Positions 15,651-24,609 of a stretch of 64,000 bases of DNA are shown piece after piece (position 1 is the stretch's first letter; every line of letters begins with the position of its first letter). The stretch is from positions 1 through 64,000 of the forward strand of contig NZ_LQWY01000031.1 of the NCBI RefSeq assembly GCF_001643235.1. The letters are read 5' to 3'. Both the position numbers and the translations under genes were made by a program. This DNA comes from Domibacillus aminovorans. Its GTDB lineage: Bacteria > Bacillota > Bacilli > Bacillales > Domibacillaceae. Below the pieces are notes generated by a model. It was not told the DNA's origin, made no database searches, and worked only from the letters and a program-made list of their open reading frames with translations.

Positions 15651-17053
15651 ATAAACACTTCCAATGCCATTTTTTTTAGCTCATTGCGGGCGATTTTCCC
15701 GTTCGTTGTGTGCGGCAGTGAATCAACACGAGCCCATTTACGCGGCATTTTTTCAATGGACAGGTAAGCTTTCGTATAGGCTTTTAGCGTGATTGGATCA
15801 ATCCTTCCAGTGTACAGGCAAACAATGCGTTCTCCTAGATGTATATCGTGAATGGATGTCACAGCTGCTTCTTTCACACCCGCATATTTCAATATGACAC
15901 GTTCCACTTCTTCCGGATAGACATTCACACCGCCGCTAATCATCATAAACTGTTCCCGCCCGATGATATGTAAATAGCCGTCTTCATCCATATATCCAGC
16001 ATCACCGACCGTATAAAACCCATCTTCTTCGATATTCATTTCATACGAATCATCCTTTACATACCCGCTAAACAGCATCGAGCTCTTCACATAGACCGTG
16101 CCTGTTTCACCTGCTGGAAGCACTTGACTGCCGTGACGAATCTCAATCTCAACACCTGTGCTCAGTTTGCCCGAAGATGACGGCTTGTGATTGTAGTCCT
16201 TTGGCGTCATATACGATACAAAGCTTAACTCAGATGCACCATAAAACTCATATAGCGCCGCGTTTGGATATTGTGTTACCCATTGCTGCTTTCGTTCTGC
16301 AGACCACCCTGCTCCTGATAGAAAAACGAATCCTTTTCCCTCTATATCATTTGTCTTCATTAATGATTCAAGCATCGTTGGCACAGCATACATAACGAAT
16401 GATGGCGTTTCTTTCAATGTTTGAGTGATGTGATGCGGCCAAAATTTTTCATGAAGAATGAGTCTTTGCCCTGTATACAGTGCAAAGGCAGCACCGTATA
16501 AGAAAAGAGAATGATGAATCGGGCCTGCTATAACCGCTGTTTCCTCCCCAGTTAATAGAAAATCGGTTAGGCCTGCCTCAAAACTTTTGATCCAGGAACG
16601 ATGACTGCGGCCAAACTGTTTCGGTACGCCGCTTGACCCAGACGTAAAGCCTGAATAAAAAATCGCTTCTTCGTCATCGCTGCAAAAGTCTGTCGGTTCC
16701 GTGTTCATAATCAGTTGACCTATCTTAGCAAGTGAATCTTTTCCGATAAATAGCTTTGGAGCCGCCAGACGAAGCCGCTCTTCTCTTTCCGCCTTTGTCA
16801 TACGTGGATCGAGCGGCATAAATGTCCAGCCGGCGCGGGCCGCTCCGCAAAAAATCACTAAGACTTCCCACCTGTTCAAAGCGGTCAGAGCAATCGTTTC
16901 ACCCGGATGACCTACGGATAAAAGCCAGCCCGCCGCTCTTTTCGTCATGTCTTCCCACTCTTTATATGTAAATGTCTGCTCTTTTGTCTTAACAAAAAAC
17001 GGCTCCGGACACGTTTGTGCCCGGAGCGGATATGTGGACGTTATATTCATCAT
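15647..17053 (-). CDS. yhfT: Acyl-CoA ligase YhfT (AMP-binding)
   Basis: This 468-residue AMP-forming acyl-CoA synthetase has the P-loop-like TSGSSGVPKQ motif (~residue 138), the YEFYGASELSF adenylate motif, GDAGYMDEDGYLHIIGR with the hinge, and the C-terminal TTNGKIARNEL with the catalytic lysine. It would activate a carboxylic acid with ATP and CoA. In B. subtilis yhfT lies between yhfS and bioY (yhfU) in the BirA regulon, and the same order is seen here, so the substrate may be linked to biotin synthesis (a pimelate-type acid is plausible). The ATG follows GGGGGGAG. It is short for the family, as YhfT is. Confidence 0.85.
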   Translation of the reverse strand: MMNITSTYPLRAQTCPEPFFVKTKEQTFTYKEWEDMTKRAAGWLLSVGHPGETIALTALNRWEVLVIFCGAARAGWTFMPLDPRMTKAEREERLRLAAPKLFIGKDSLAKIGQLIMNTEPTDFCSDDEEAIFYSGFTSGSSGVPKQFGRSHRSWIKSFEAGLTDFLLTGEETAVIAGPIHHSLFLYGAAFALYTGQRLILHEKFWPHHITQTLKETPSFVMYAVPTMLESLMKTNDIEGKGFVFLSGAGWSAERKQQWVTQYPNAALYEFYGASELSFVSYMTPKDYNHKPSSSGKLSTGVEIEIRHGSQVLPAGETGTVYVKSSMLFSGYVKDDSYEMNIEEDGFYTVGDAGYMDEDGYLHIIGREQFMMISGGVNVYPEEVERVILKYAGVKEAAVTSIHDIHLGERIVCLYTGRIDPITLKAYTKAYLSIEKMPRKWARVDSLPHTTNGKIARNELKKMALEVFM

Positions 17054-17082
17054 TCACTCCCCCCACCCCATCTTATCAAAAT

Positions 17083-17637
17083 TTACGCAGCGCGTCGAAA
17101 CGATGGTACCGCCTGCAATGCGTTTCTCAGTTTGGGTACGAGGACGGCTGCCGCAACTGATTTAATCAAATCACCTGGAATGAATGCCATGCTTGCAACG
17201 GTTACCTCACGCAGTCCAACACCTGTAACAAACGATTGCACTGGAATGCCAATTGCGTACAATACAATGATGCCGCCGATCACGTTCGCAGCGAATGTGC
17301 GGCGTACCGTTAACTTAGCGGCACGTTGTGTGAATAATCCAATGACAAATGCACCGGCGATCCAGGAGATTAAAAACCCTGCACTTGGCCCAACAAATAC
17401 GGCTAGACCCCCACGTCCCCCCGCAAGAAGCGGTGCACCTGCTGCAACGGTTAACAAGAAAATGATTTGGCTGACAGCACCGAGCCTTGCGCCAAGCACA
17501 CCGCCTGCAATCATCACACCGAGCGTTTGAATCGAAATCGGTACTGGTGTAAATGAAAGTGGAATGGGTGGTAAAAAGCCCAGTACCGCCATGATCGCCG
17601 CAAACATGGCAGCTTGAACCCAATGAATTGTTTGCAT
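17083..17637 (-). CDS. bioY: Biotin transporter BioY
   Basis: This 184-residue S component of an energy-coupling factor transporter binds biotin in the membrane. It begins with IHWVQAAMFAAIMAVLGFLPPIPL and has the conserved GGVLGARLGAVSQIIFLL and AGAPLLAGGRGGLAVFVGPSAGFLISW segments. It contains about six hydrophobic helices. No EcfA/EcfT genes are next to it, so it may share a general ECF module. It is the first gene of the yhfT-yhfS operon and lies 55 bases from a BirA-type operator. Confidence 0.92.
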   Translation of the reverse strand: MQTIHWVQAAMFAAIMAVLGFLPPIPLSFTPVPISIQTLGVMIAGGVLGARLGAVSQIIFLLTVAAGAPLLAGGRGGLAVFVGPSAGFLISWIAGAFVIGLFTQRAAKLTVRRTFAANVIGGIIVLYAIGIPVQSFVTGVGLREVTVASMAFIPGDLIKSVAAAVLVPKLRNALQAVPSFRRAA

Positions 17638-17691
17638 TTTGTAGTTCCTCCATTACATTGTTTTTTTCAGTGTAATCGAGATTTGTTTTTG

Positions 17692-17721
17692 TTGTCAACC
17701 CATTTTTATTTTAGTTAACAA
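17692..17721. promoter_or_regulatory. BirA operator of the bioY-yhfT-yhfS operon
   Basis: TTGTCAAC, 14 bases, GTTAACAA: an inverted repeat of the BirA type. On the minus strand it overlaps a TTGACA -35 element with a TACACT-like -10 about 18 bases on. The same arms occur before bioB at 27871-27901, so both biotin units are probably repressed by biotin-loaded BirA. Confidence 0.8.
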
Positions 17722-17809
17722 AAGGTTATCCTTATTATTCGTATAAATAATGAGCTTAATGGCAAAAATTGAAGAGTAGATTGCGCATGCTGTTCATTTA
17801 TATAGATCA

Positions 17810-17993
17810 GTGAACAGCATGAAGCTGCAAGTAATAAAGCTCCAATGTTTTTTACGAACGACAAAGAGGTTAAGATTTTATCAGCAGAATATAGCTAAAT
17901 TAGAACCAGAATCGTAAAGGTTTTAAACAGCAAGAAAAATAGGCATTTACGATACCCGCTTTCGTGTCAATGTTGTTGAATTGTTAAAGGAGG
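17810..17993 (+). pseudogene. Relic of a second copy of the oxidase gamma and alpha genes
   Basis: Bases 17810-17890 match gamma-gene bases 19507-19587 without gaps; the peptide reads EQHEAASNKAPMFFTNDKEVKILSAE. At the motif TCAGCAG the match jumps to gamma bases from about 19770 (GAACCAGAATCGTAAAG), then to alpha bases from about 20928 (AGAAAAATAGGC onward) up to 20996. So the stretch is an internally deleted remnant of a gamma-alpha gene pair, joined at short repeats. It ends at the ribosome site of tatA1. Upstream, 17745-17805 also resembles the DNA before the intact gamma gene (19219-19275). Confidence 0.8.
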
Positions 17994-18001
17994 AAAATAG
18001 A

Positions 18002-18199
18002 ATGGGACTTGCTCAAATTGGCGTACCCGGTTTAATCATTATCCTTGTGATCGTCCTAATCCTTTTTGGTCCGAAAAAGTTACCGGAAGTTGGGGGAGCC
18101 GTCGGAAAAACATTATCAGAATTTAAAAAATCAACAAAAGGCATTATGGATGAGGAAGAAGATTCTAAAAATGTAGAGAAAAAAACAGATGGATTGTAA
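18002..18199 (+). CDS. tatA: Twin-arginine translocase subunit TatA (copy 1)
   Basis: This 65-residue TatA/E protein has one N-terminal membrane helix, [23 protein letters not shown], a Phe-Gly hinge, an amphipathic helix ([19 protein letters not shown]) and an acidic tail. It builds the pore of the Tat system that exports folded proteins. AAAGGAGG lies 7 bases before the ATG at 18002. The second copy at 21914 is nearly identical over the first 48 residues. It is followed after 12 bases by tatC, so they form one unit. Confidence 0.93.
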   Translation: MGLAQIGVPGLIIILVIVLILFGPKKLPEVGGAVGKTLSEFKKSTKGIMDEEEDSKNVEKKTDGL

Positions 18200-18211
18200 G
18201 CAGGTGATGAA

Positions 18212-19066
18212 TTGGATCCATATGGAGATCATAATAGAAAAATTTTAAGTCCGCTGGATAAAGTGTCAATGGAAGAAGTAGCAGTAAGCCAGGTTCAAGA
18301 GTCAGCCGTTACTGATCGTCCAAATGAGCTCTCAGAACTAGGCACGTCTTTAGTGGAGCATCTAACCGATTTGCGGAAGCAATTAATCAAAAGCACGGTT
18401 GTCTTCCTGTTCTTTTTTATCATTGTCTTCTCTTCAATCAACTTTTGGTTCCCATATGTGACGAGAGGCCATGAACTTATTATTCTCGGACCACTTGAAG
18501 TCATTAAGTTTTATATGTCTATTTCCCTTGCATTATCATTGGGACTGTCGCTGCCATTTGTTAGCCATTTTTTATGGCAGTTCGTAAAACCGGGGCTAAA
18601 CGAAAAAGAGAGCCGTTTTATCGGCTTCTATTCCCCCGCGATGCTTTTACTTTTCATAGCCGGTGTTGCATTTGGCTATTTTGTCGTGAATCCGCTCAGT
18701 TATCAATTTTTGATTTCAATGGGCTCGTTGAATTTTAATGTCATGGTATCAGCACAAGAATACATCCGTTTTTTGCTGATGTCGACTGTCCCGCTCGGGT
18801 TACTTTTCGAAATGCCGATTGTTGCCCTATTTCTTGCAGCCATCGGGATTCTGACTGCTGAAACAATGCGAAAAGTTCGGAAATGGTCCTACTTGATCAT
18901 CGCTGTTTTATCGGCCGTCATTACACCACCAGACTTTATCAGTCAACTTCTTGTTATGTTCCCTATGATTTTATTGTACGAGATCAGTATTTATATTGTC
19001 ACGTTTATTGAACGTCGTCGTGCCAAATCAGAACATATACACATTCTTAACGAGACAAATGAATGA
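18212..19066 (+). CDS. tatC: Twin-arginine translocase subunit TatC
   Basis: This 284-residue Tat receptor subunit recognises twin-arginine signals. It has six membrane helices, the cytoplasmic signature SLVEHLTDLRKQLIKS, and the conserved FWQFVKPGLNEKE-type loop (LWQFVKPGLNEKESRF). The N terminus has an unusual ~45-residue extension before the signature. The start is a TTG at 18212 with AGGTGATG just upstream. The last eight residues (HILNETNE), the stop and the terminator are repeated at the end of tatA2. Its presumed cargo is the adjacent gamma subunit with an SRRGFLK signal. Confidence 0.93.
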   Translation: MDPYGDHNRKILSPLDKVSMEEVAVSQVQESAVTDRPNELSELGTSLVEHLTDLRKQLIKSTVVFLFFFIIVFSSINFWFPYVTRGHELIILGPLEVIKFYMSISLALSLGLSLPFVSHFLWQFVKPGLNEKESRFIGFYSPAMLLLFIAGVAFGYFVVNPLSYQFLISMGSLNFNVMVSAQEYIRFLLMSTVPLGLLFEMPIVALFLAAIGILTAETMRKVRKWSYLIIAVLSAVITPPDFISQLLVMFPMILLYEISIYIVTFIERRRAKSEHIHILNETNE

Positions 19067-19073
19067 TTGAATG

Positions 19074-19128
19074 AAAAAAGATTGATCAAAAACGGGTATC
19101 ATTCACTCGTTTTGATCAATCTTTTTTT
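19074..19128 (+). terminator. Intrinsic terminator after tatC
   Basis: A long perfect stem (AAAAAGATTGATCAAAA with its complement) followed by seven T residues. An almost identical terminator follows tatA2 at 22128-22182. The 19129-19355 gap otherwise holds only sequence resembling the DNA upstream of the relic at 17745-17805. Confidence 0.9.
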
Positions 19129-19355
19129 AAAAAAGCAGTTTCACACAACAACCAGATGCCTGCTTATTACTCTGCAATAATAGAGCTATTTTTTACCTAA
19201 ATATTTCTTTAAGAGTATAAACAATGGATTTAATGGAGAATTATATAGAGGTAGATCACGCCATGCTGTTAGTCAGTCTAGCCAAACGGATGGAACTATA
19301 AGACTGCGTGGCACTCTAAGATAAATTAGTAAATGTGAATTTTAGGAGGTTTATC

Positions 19356-20114
19356 ATGCCGGATAATGAAAAAGGATTGTCGAGACGCGGCTTTCTAAAA
19401 ACAACGGGAATTGCTGCCGGTGCACTTGTTGGCGGCGGTCTGATCGGCGGGCTTGTCGGCTACAACACGAAAGATAATAAGCAAATAAGTAACGTAATGA
19501 CAAGTGGTGAGCAGCACGGAGTTGCAAGCAGCAGAGCGCGTATGTTCTTTACGAACGACAAGGACTTTATGATTTTATCAGCAGCGACGGAACGGATCTT
19601 TCCAAAGGATGACCTTGGTCCAGGCGCCATCGAGCTTGACGTGCCTTATTTTATCGATCACCAGCTGGCCGGCAACTACGGTAACAATTCGAAAGAGTAT
19701 ATGCAAGGACCGTTTAAAGCAGGACAATCTACCCAAGGATACCAGAGCCGACTGACGCGTGCAGAAATTTTTCAGCAGGGAATTGCGAAAATAGAATCAG
19801 AATCGCAAAGTCGTTTTAAAAAAGGTTTTTCTGACTTAGAGAACAATCAGATGGATGAAATTTTAACAGCTTTCCAAAAAGATGAAGTGCCGATGACGGC
19901 TGTTTCCTCTGCCTTTTTCTTTAAGCTTCTTAGACAGGCCACTCTCGAAGGAGCATATGCGGATCCGTTGTACGGTGGAAACAATAATATGGATGGATGG
20001 CGCATGAAAAACTTCCCTGGTCATCAAGGTTCATATGCACAAGTGATTGATAAAGAGGCGTTCCAAAAAATCGAACCGAAATCACTGTCCAGTATGCAGA
20101 ATATGCAGCATTAA
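19356..20114 (+). CDS. Gluconate 2-dehydrogenase-like gamma subunit with Tat signal
   Basis: This 252-residue subunit-3 family protein accompanies membrane GMC dehydrogenases. It begins with a twin-arginine signal, LSRRGFLKTTGIAAGALVGGG (Arg at 10 and 11). After the signal, AATERIFPKDDLGPGAIELDVPYFIDHQLAG is typical of the family. It probably carries the signal-less alpha subunit through the Tat pore to the outside of the membrane. AGGAGG precedes the ATG at 19356. It is flanked by tatA-tatC and by alpha-tatA2, so the translocase and its cargo are encoded together. A decayed second copy is at 17810. Confidence 0.88.
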   Translation: MPDNEKGLSRRGFLKTTGIAAGALVGGGLIGGLVGYNTKDNKQISNVMTSGEQHGVASSRARMFFTNDKDFMILSAATERIFPKDDLGPGAIELDVPYFIDHQLAGNYGNNSKEYMQGPFKAGQSTQGYQSRLTRAEIFQQGIAKIESESQSRFKKGFSDLENNQMDEILTAFQKDEVPMTAVSSAFFFKLLRQATLEGAYADPLYGGNNNMDGWRMKNFPGHQGSYAQVIDKEAFQKIEPKSLSSMQNMQH

Positions 20115-20183
20115 AAATAAACAGCAGCCCTTTTTTATATGAATGACCAATGAATAATTACGTTTTTTAGTAGGAGGAGAAGA

Positions 20184-21896
20184 ATGGCCAAAACATTGGA
20201 GAAAGTAGATGTTGTCACAGTAGGTGTCGGTTGGACAGGTGGTATTATTGCGGCTGAATGTGCAAAAGCAGGGTTAAAAGTAATTGGGCTTGAACGTGGT
20301 AAAGAACGCAGTACTGCCGACTTCGCACAAGTTCATGATGAATTCCGCTACGCCATCCGCTATGAACTTATGCAAGATTTATCGAAAGAAACCATTACAT
20401 TCCGCAACAACCGAAAACAAGAAGCACTTCCGATGCGGCAGATGGGCTCCTTTTTGCTTGGTGAAAATTTAGGTGGAGCTGGCACACACTGGAATGGACA
20501 CACATGGCGTTTCCTGCCTTATGATTTTGAAATTAAGTCAATAACCGATAAAAAGTATGGAAAAAATAAACTATCTGATGATTATTTGCTGCAGGACTGG
20601 GGCATTACGTATGACGAACTGGAGCCCTATTACGATAAATTCGAAAAAATGGCCGGCATTTCAGGAGATGGGAAAAATCCTTTCCAAGGAAAGCGTTCAG
20701 ATAAGTACCCAACACCTGCGATGAAAAAAACACCTATCCTTCAAAAATTTGAAAAAGCAACGACTGATTTAGGTTATTCGCCATTTATGCTGCCATCTGC
20801 GAACATTTCTGAACCGTATAAAAATCCGGATGGCGAACAGATTAATGCGTGCCAGTATTGCGGTTTTTGTGAGAGGTTCGGATGTGAATACGGCGCAAAG
20901 ACTTCTCCGGAAATAACGGTCGTACCAACAGCTAGAAAAACAGGCAATTATGAGATTCGCTTTCATGCCAATGTTGTCGAGATCTTAAAAGAAGGCAACA
21001 AAGTGGCTGGCGTCAAATATGTTGATCGGGTGTCAGGTGAAGAATTTATCCAGCCGGCAGAAGTCGTCGTATTGACGAGTTATGTTATGAACAATGCGAG
21101 GCTGTTAATGGTGTCGAAAATCGGTGAACAGTATGATCCGACAACCGGACGCGGCACACTTGGAAAAAACTACTGCTATCAAGTTCTTCCAGGCGCAACC
21201 GGATTTTTCGATGAACAGATGAATGTTTTCATGGGTGCGGGAGCACTCGGTATGAGTATCGATGACTGGAATGGCGACAACTTCGATCATAGTGATGTAG
21301 ATTTCATCCACGGCGCGAGTATTTCGATGACTCAGCCAGGTGTACGGCCTATTCAAATGAATCCCGTTCCGCCAGATACCCCAACGTGGGGATCAGATTT
21401 CAAAAAAGCATCCATTCACAACTATACACGGACGCTAAATGTGGGTGGTCAGGGCGCAACGATGCCGTATAAAGAAAATTATATGTCTCTTGACAGTGTC
21501 TATAAAGATGCATACGGTGTTCCTTTATTGCAGCTAACGTATAACTTTACGGAGCAGGATCGGGCACTACATACGTATCTTACAAAAAAATCCGAAGAAA
21601 TCATAAAAAAAATGGGTGCAAAAACAGTCGTGCCCGGCAGCCCATTGACAGATTATGATATTGTTCCCTACCAGACGACACATAATACCGGCGGAACGAT
21701 TATGGGAACAAACCCTGAAAACAGTGTGGTGAACACGTATCTTCAGCACTGGGATGCAGAGAATCTTTTCGCTGTCGGAGCAGGAAACTTTGCCCATAAC
21801 GGCGGCTATAATCCGAACGGCACAGTTGGTGCACTCGCCTACCGCTGTGCGGAAGGTATCATTAAATACAGCAAAAACGGCGGGTCGCTCGTTTAA
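20184..21896 (+). CDS. GMC-family dehydrogenase, alpha subunit (gluconate 2-dehydrogenase-like)
   Basis: This 570-residue FAD enzyme of the glucose-methanol-choline family begins with a dinucleotide fold ([18 protein letters not shown]) and ends with the catalytic half: HNTGGTIMG (~497) and [18 protein letters not shown] (~535). A cysteine cluster near residue 222, [16 protein letters not shown], is typical of the gluconate/sorbitol/fructose dehydrogenase branch and may hold an iron-sulfur cluster. It has no signal peptide, so export probably depends on the gamma subunit. No cytochrome c beta subunit gene is present, so electrons must pass to another carrier. The sugar or sugar-acid substrate cannot be read from sequence. 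Confidence 0.88.
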   Translation: MAKTLEKVDVVTVGVGWTGGIIAAECAKAGLKVIGLERGKERSTADFAQVHDEFRYAIRYELMQDLSKETITFRNNRKQEALPMRQMGSFLLGENLGGAGTHWNGHTWRFLPYDFEIKSITDKKYGKNKLSDDYLLQDWGITYDELEPYYDKFEKMAGISGDGKNPFQGKRSDKYPTPAMKKTPILQKFEKATTDLGYSPFMLPSANISEPYKNPDGEQINACQYCGFCERFGCEYGAKTSPEITVVPTARKTGNYEIRFHANVVEILKEGNKVAGVKYVDRVSGEEFIQPAEVVVLTSYVMNNARLLMVSKIGEQYDPTTGRGTLGKNYCYQVLPGATGFFDEQMNVFMGAGALGMSIDDWNGDNFDHSDVDFIHGASISMTQPGVRPIQMNPVPPDTPTWGSDFKKASIHNYTRTLNVGGQGATMPYKENYMSLDSVYKDAYGVPLLQLTYNFTEQDRALHTYLTKKSEEIIKKMGAKTVVPGSPLTDYDIVPYQTTHNTGGTIMGTNPENSVVNTYLQHWDAENLFAVGAGNFAHNGGYNPNGTVGALAYRCAEGIIKYSKNGGSLV

Positions 21897-21913
21897 AAAG
21901 GAGGAGAAGTAAA

Positions 21914-22120
21914 ATGGGGCTTTCTGGAATTGGTGTGCCGGGGTTAATTGTTATTCTTGTGATTGTCTTAATTCTTTTTGGCCCGAAAAAATTGCCAGAA
22001 ATCGGTGGAGCCGTTGGAAAAACATTATCGGAATTTAAAAAATCAACAAAAGGTATTATAGATGACGAAGAGGAACCGAAAAAGGAAAAGATAAAAATTC
22101 TTAACGATACAAACGAATGA
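21914..22120 (+). CDS. tatA: Twin-arginine translocase subunit TatA (copy 2, chimeric tail)
   Basis: This 68-residue TatA has the same helix and amphipathic region as copy 1. Its C-terminal tail differs: it ends [10 protein letters not shown], matching the last residues of TatC (HIHILNETNE), and the DNA match runs on through the stop and terminator. The simplest reading is that it descends from a tatA-tatC pair in which nearly all of tatC was deleted, fusing its last codons to tatA. AAAGGAGGAG precedes the ATG. It lies 17 bases after the alpha gene. Confidence 0.92.
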   Translation: MGLSGIGVPGLIVILVIVLILFGPKKLPEIGGAVGKTLSEFKKSTKGIIDDEEEPKKEKIKILNDTNE

Positions 22121-22127
22121 TTGAATG

Positions 22128-22182
22128 AAAAAAAGATTGATCAAAAACGAGTATCTTTCCCTCGTTTTGATCAATCTTTTTT
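22128..22182. terminator. Intrinsic terminator after tatA2
   Basis: A long stem with GATTGATCAAAA arms and a T run, near-identical to 19074-19128. It can also serve the converging trhO gene. Confidence 0.85.
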
Positions 22183-22221
22183 TAAAAGCAGCTTCATAAA
22201 ACAACCTGATGTCTACTTGTT

Positions 22222-23178
22222 TTATGAAACAGGTGCTTTTAATCTTTCCGCTACCTCTTCATCCGTCAGTCCATGTTCAGCGATATAACGATTTCGAGGA
22301 TGTGTCCGGCATTCGTTCGAACAGCTTCTCATATAGAGATGTTCATTTTCTTCTGAGCAAAGGATTTGCTTGTTGCATTCTGGATTCGCACAATTTACAT
22401 AGCGTTCACACGGTTCATTTGTAAAGTAATCTCTTCCAACGATCACATGCTCCACACGATTGATCGGCACACCTATTCGCTCATCAAATACGTAGCACTG
22501 TCCATCCCACAACTGACCCTTTACTTCCGGATCTTTTCCGTATGTGACAATTCCGCCGTGAAGCTGTGCGACATCTTCAAAGCCTTCTTTTAACAACCAT
22601 CCTGAAAATTTTTCGCAGCGGATGCCACCTGTGCAATACGTTAAGATTTTTTTATCTGCAAACTGTTCTTTATTTTGACGGATCCATTCGGGTAAATCAC
22701 GGAATGTTTCAATATCTGGCTTAATTGCACCTCTGAAATGACCTAATTCATACTCATAGTCATTTCTGGCATCGATGACGACTGTATCTTCCGACTGCAT
22801 TTGTTCAAAAAAGGTTTTAGGATCAAGATGCTTCCCTGTCGTTTGTCTCGGGTTAATGTCATCCTCCAGCCGCAGCGTCACTAATTCTTTGCGGGGACGG
22901 ACATGCATTTTTTTAAACGCATGTTCATCCGCTTCATCTATTTTAAACTCCATGTCTTCAAAGCGAGAATCGCTCTTCATTGCTTTTATATAGGCATCTG
23001 TCTGCTCAATTGTTCCAGAAACAGTTCCATTGATTCCTTCCTGTGCAACTAAAATACGCCCCTTTAATCCGAGTTCTTTGCAAAAGCTTAAATGCTCTTG
23101 TGCAAACTCTTCGGGATTATCAATTGTGACATAATTATAGTAGAGCAACACTCTGTATTCTTTTTTTTCCAAAATCAT
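22222..23178 (-). CDS. trhO: tRNA uridine-34 hydroxylase TrhO (rhodanese family)
   Basis: This 318-residue protein has an N-terminal acylphosphatase-like domain ([22 protein letters not shown]), a central rhodanese domain with the catalytic cysteine in [17 protein letters not shown], and a Cys-rich C terminus ([26 protein letters not shown]). TrhO uses oxygen to make 5-hydroxyuridine at tRNA position 34. The ATG at 23178 follows AAGGTGGG; the frame extends 14 codons upstream without a better site. It stands alone, converging with the Tat region. Confidence 0.88.
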   Translation of the reverse strand: MILEKKEYRVLLYYNYVTIDNPEEFAQEHLSFCKELGLKGRILVAQEGINGTVSGTIEQTDAYIKAMKSDSRFEDMEFKIDEADEHAFKKMHVRPRKELVTLRLEDDINPRQTTGKHLDPKTFFEQMQSEDTVVIDARNDYEYELGHFRGAIKPDIETFRDLPEWIRQNKEQFADKKILTYCTGGIRCEKFSGWLLKEGFEDVAQLHGGIVTYGKDPEVKGQLWDGQCYVFDERIGVPINRVEHVIVGRDYFTNEPCERYVNCANPECNKQILCSEENEHLYMRSCSNECRTHPRNRYIAEHGLTDEEVAERLKAPVS

Positions 23179-23423
23179 TTTCCCACCTTTATTTATTTCA
23201 CTTGAAAGATCACATATCATCCGTGCTCTTTTTCATTGAGCATATATGTCCATTTTATCATAACTTTACACGTTGTTAATACGATTTGTCTTGCTTTACG
23301 ATAGAAGTTCTTGACAACTTTGTATACGGCACTTTTTACTGATTTAGAATGAGCGGTTTTCCTGCTTCAAATATGATAAAATAGTGCCTATGCATACATA
23401 TTGACACATAAGGAGTGCTCCTT

Positions 23424-24593
23424 TTGATTATTGAACCTTCTATCAAAATGGCATCGTTTCAGCCATCGATTTTCAGCGATTTAAAGAATTATACAGAGAT
23501 AAAAAAGCGAGAAGGCATTGATTTAATTGATCTCAGCTTAGGCAGCCCAGACTTACCGCCCGATGAAAAAATCAGAAATGTTCTTGCCAAAAAAAGCGCA
23601 GCGATTTCTTCGTACGGATACACGCTCGGTGGGACGAAACGCTTTCATGAATCGGTCGCTAATTATTACAACCGCCGATCCGGCGTTAAACTAAATCCAG
23701 AAACAGATATTGTGCAGACAATGGGGTCTCAGGAAGGACTTGTGCATTTGCCGCTGGCGTTTTGTAATCTAGGCGATATCGTTCTAACAACAAACCCCGC
23801 CTATGTTGCCTATGAGTCGGGCATTACACTTGCCGGTGCGGTTCCCTATTATATGCCATTATTAGAAGAAAACGGATTTTTACCTGATATTTCGGTCGTT
23901 CCAGAAGACATTCTTAAAAAGGCAAAGCTTATGATTATAAATTTACCAGGTAATCCTGTTCCAGCTATGCCGAATCAAGCTTTTTTCGAACAGATAATCG
24001 CGGTCGCCCGTCGATATCATATTGCTGTGCTGCATGATGCGGCATATTCAGAATTTTATTTTACCGGTACAAAACCATTTAGCTTTTTATCCGTTCCAGG
24101 TGCAATGGACGTTGGAATGGAAATTAATTCTTTGTCTAAAAGCTTTAGTCTTGCCGGTGCGCGCATTGCCTATATTGTCGGCAATCCGGACATGATTGCA
24201 GTATTAAAACAGTTAAAAACTAATCTTGATTATGGTGTATTCGCGCCTATTCAGGAAGCGGCCGCAACGGCACTCGATCATGCAGAAGAGATAACAAAGC
24301 GGCTCCGTGCTGAGTTTACAGCGCGCCGTGACGTACTTGTCAATGGATTACATGAGATCGGCTGGAGCGTATCAAAACCCGATGGTGGTATGTTCTTATG
24401 GGCGAAAATCCCCTATGGTACCGATGACCGCGCCTTCGTTTTTGATGTAATCGACCGGTCAGGTGTCGTGATGATTCCAGGCAGCACATTCGGAACGGGC
24501 GGCATTGGATATGTCCGCATTGCACTCGTTCAGCCGGTATCTGTTTTAGAGAAAGCTGTCCATCAATTAAAAAAAGTGATCAAACAAACATGA
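23424..24593 (+). CDS. PLP-dependent aminotransferase, class I/II
   Basis: This 389-residue fold-type I aminotransferase shows IDLSLGSPDLPPDEKI near the N terminus, TNPAYVAYESG, NLPGNPVPAM, the PLP lysine in NSLSKSFSLAGARIAYIVGN and the C-terminal IPGSTFGTGGIGYVRIAL with the substrate-binding Arg. It resembles the LL-diaminopimelate/aspartate aminotransferase-like group, so an amino donor such as aspartate or alanine is likely, but the substrate is open. AAGGAG lies 8 bases before a TTG at 23424; a GTG at 23415 overlaps that site and is less likely. It is followed 16 bases later by ktrD, with no functional link evident. Confidence 0.82.
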   Translation: MIIEPSIKMASFQPSIFSDLKNYTEIKKREGIDLIDLSLGSPDLPPDEKIRNVLAKKSAAISSYGYTLGGTKRFHESVANYYNRRSGVKLNPETDIVQTMGSQEGLVHLPLAFCNLGDIVLTTNPAYVAYESGITLAGAVPYYMPLLEENGFLPDISVVPEDILKKAKLMIINLPGNPVPAMPNQAFFEQIIAVARRYHIAVLHDAAYSEFYFTGTKPFSFLSVPGAMDVGMEINSLSKSFSLAGARIAYIVGNPDMIAVLKQLKTNLDYGVFAPIQEAAATALDHAEEITKRLRAEFTARRDVLVNGLHEIGWSVSKPDGGMFLWAKIPYGTDDRAFVFDVIDRSGVVMIPGSTFGTGGIGYVRIALVQPVSVLEKAVHQLKKVIKQT

Positions 24594-24609
24594 TCTGTGG
24601 AGTAAAATC

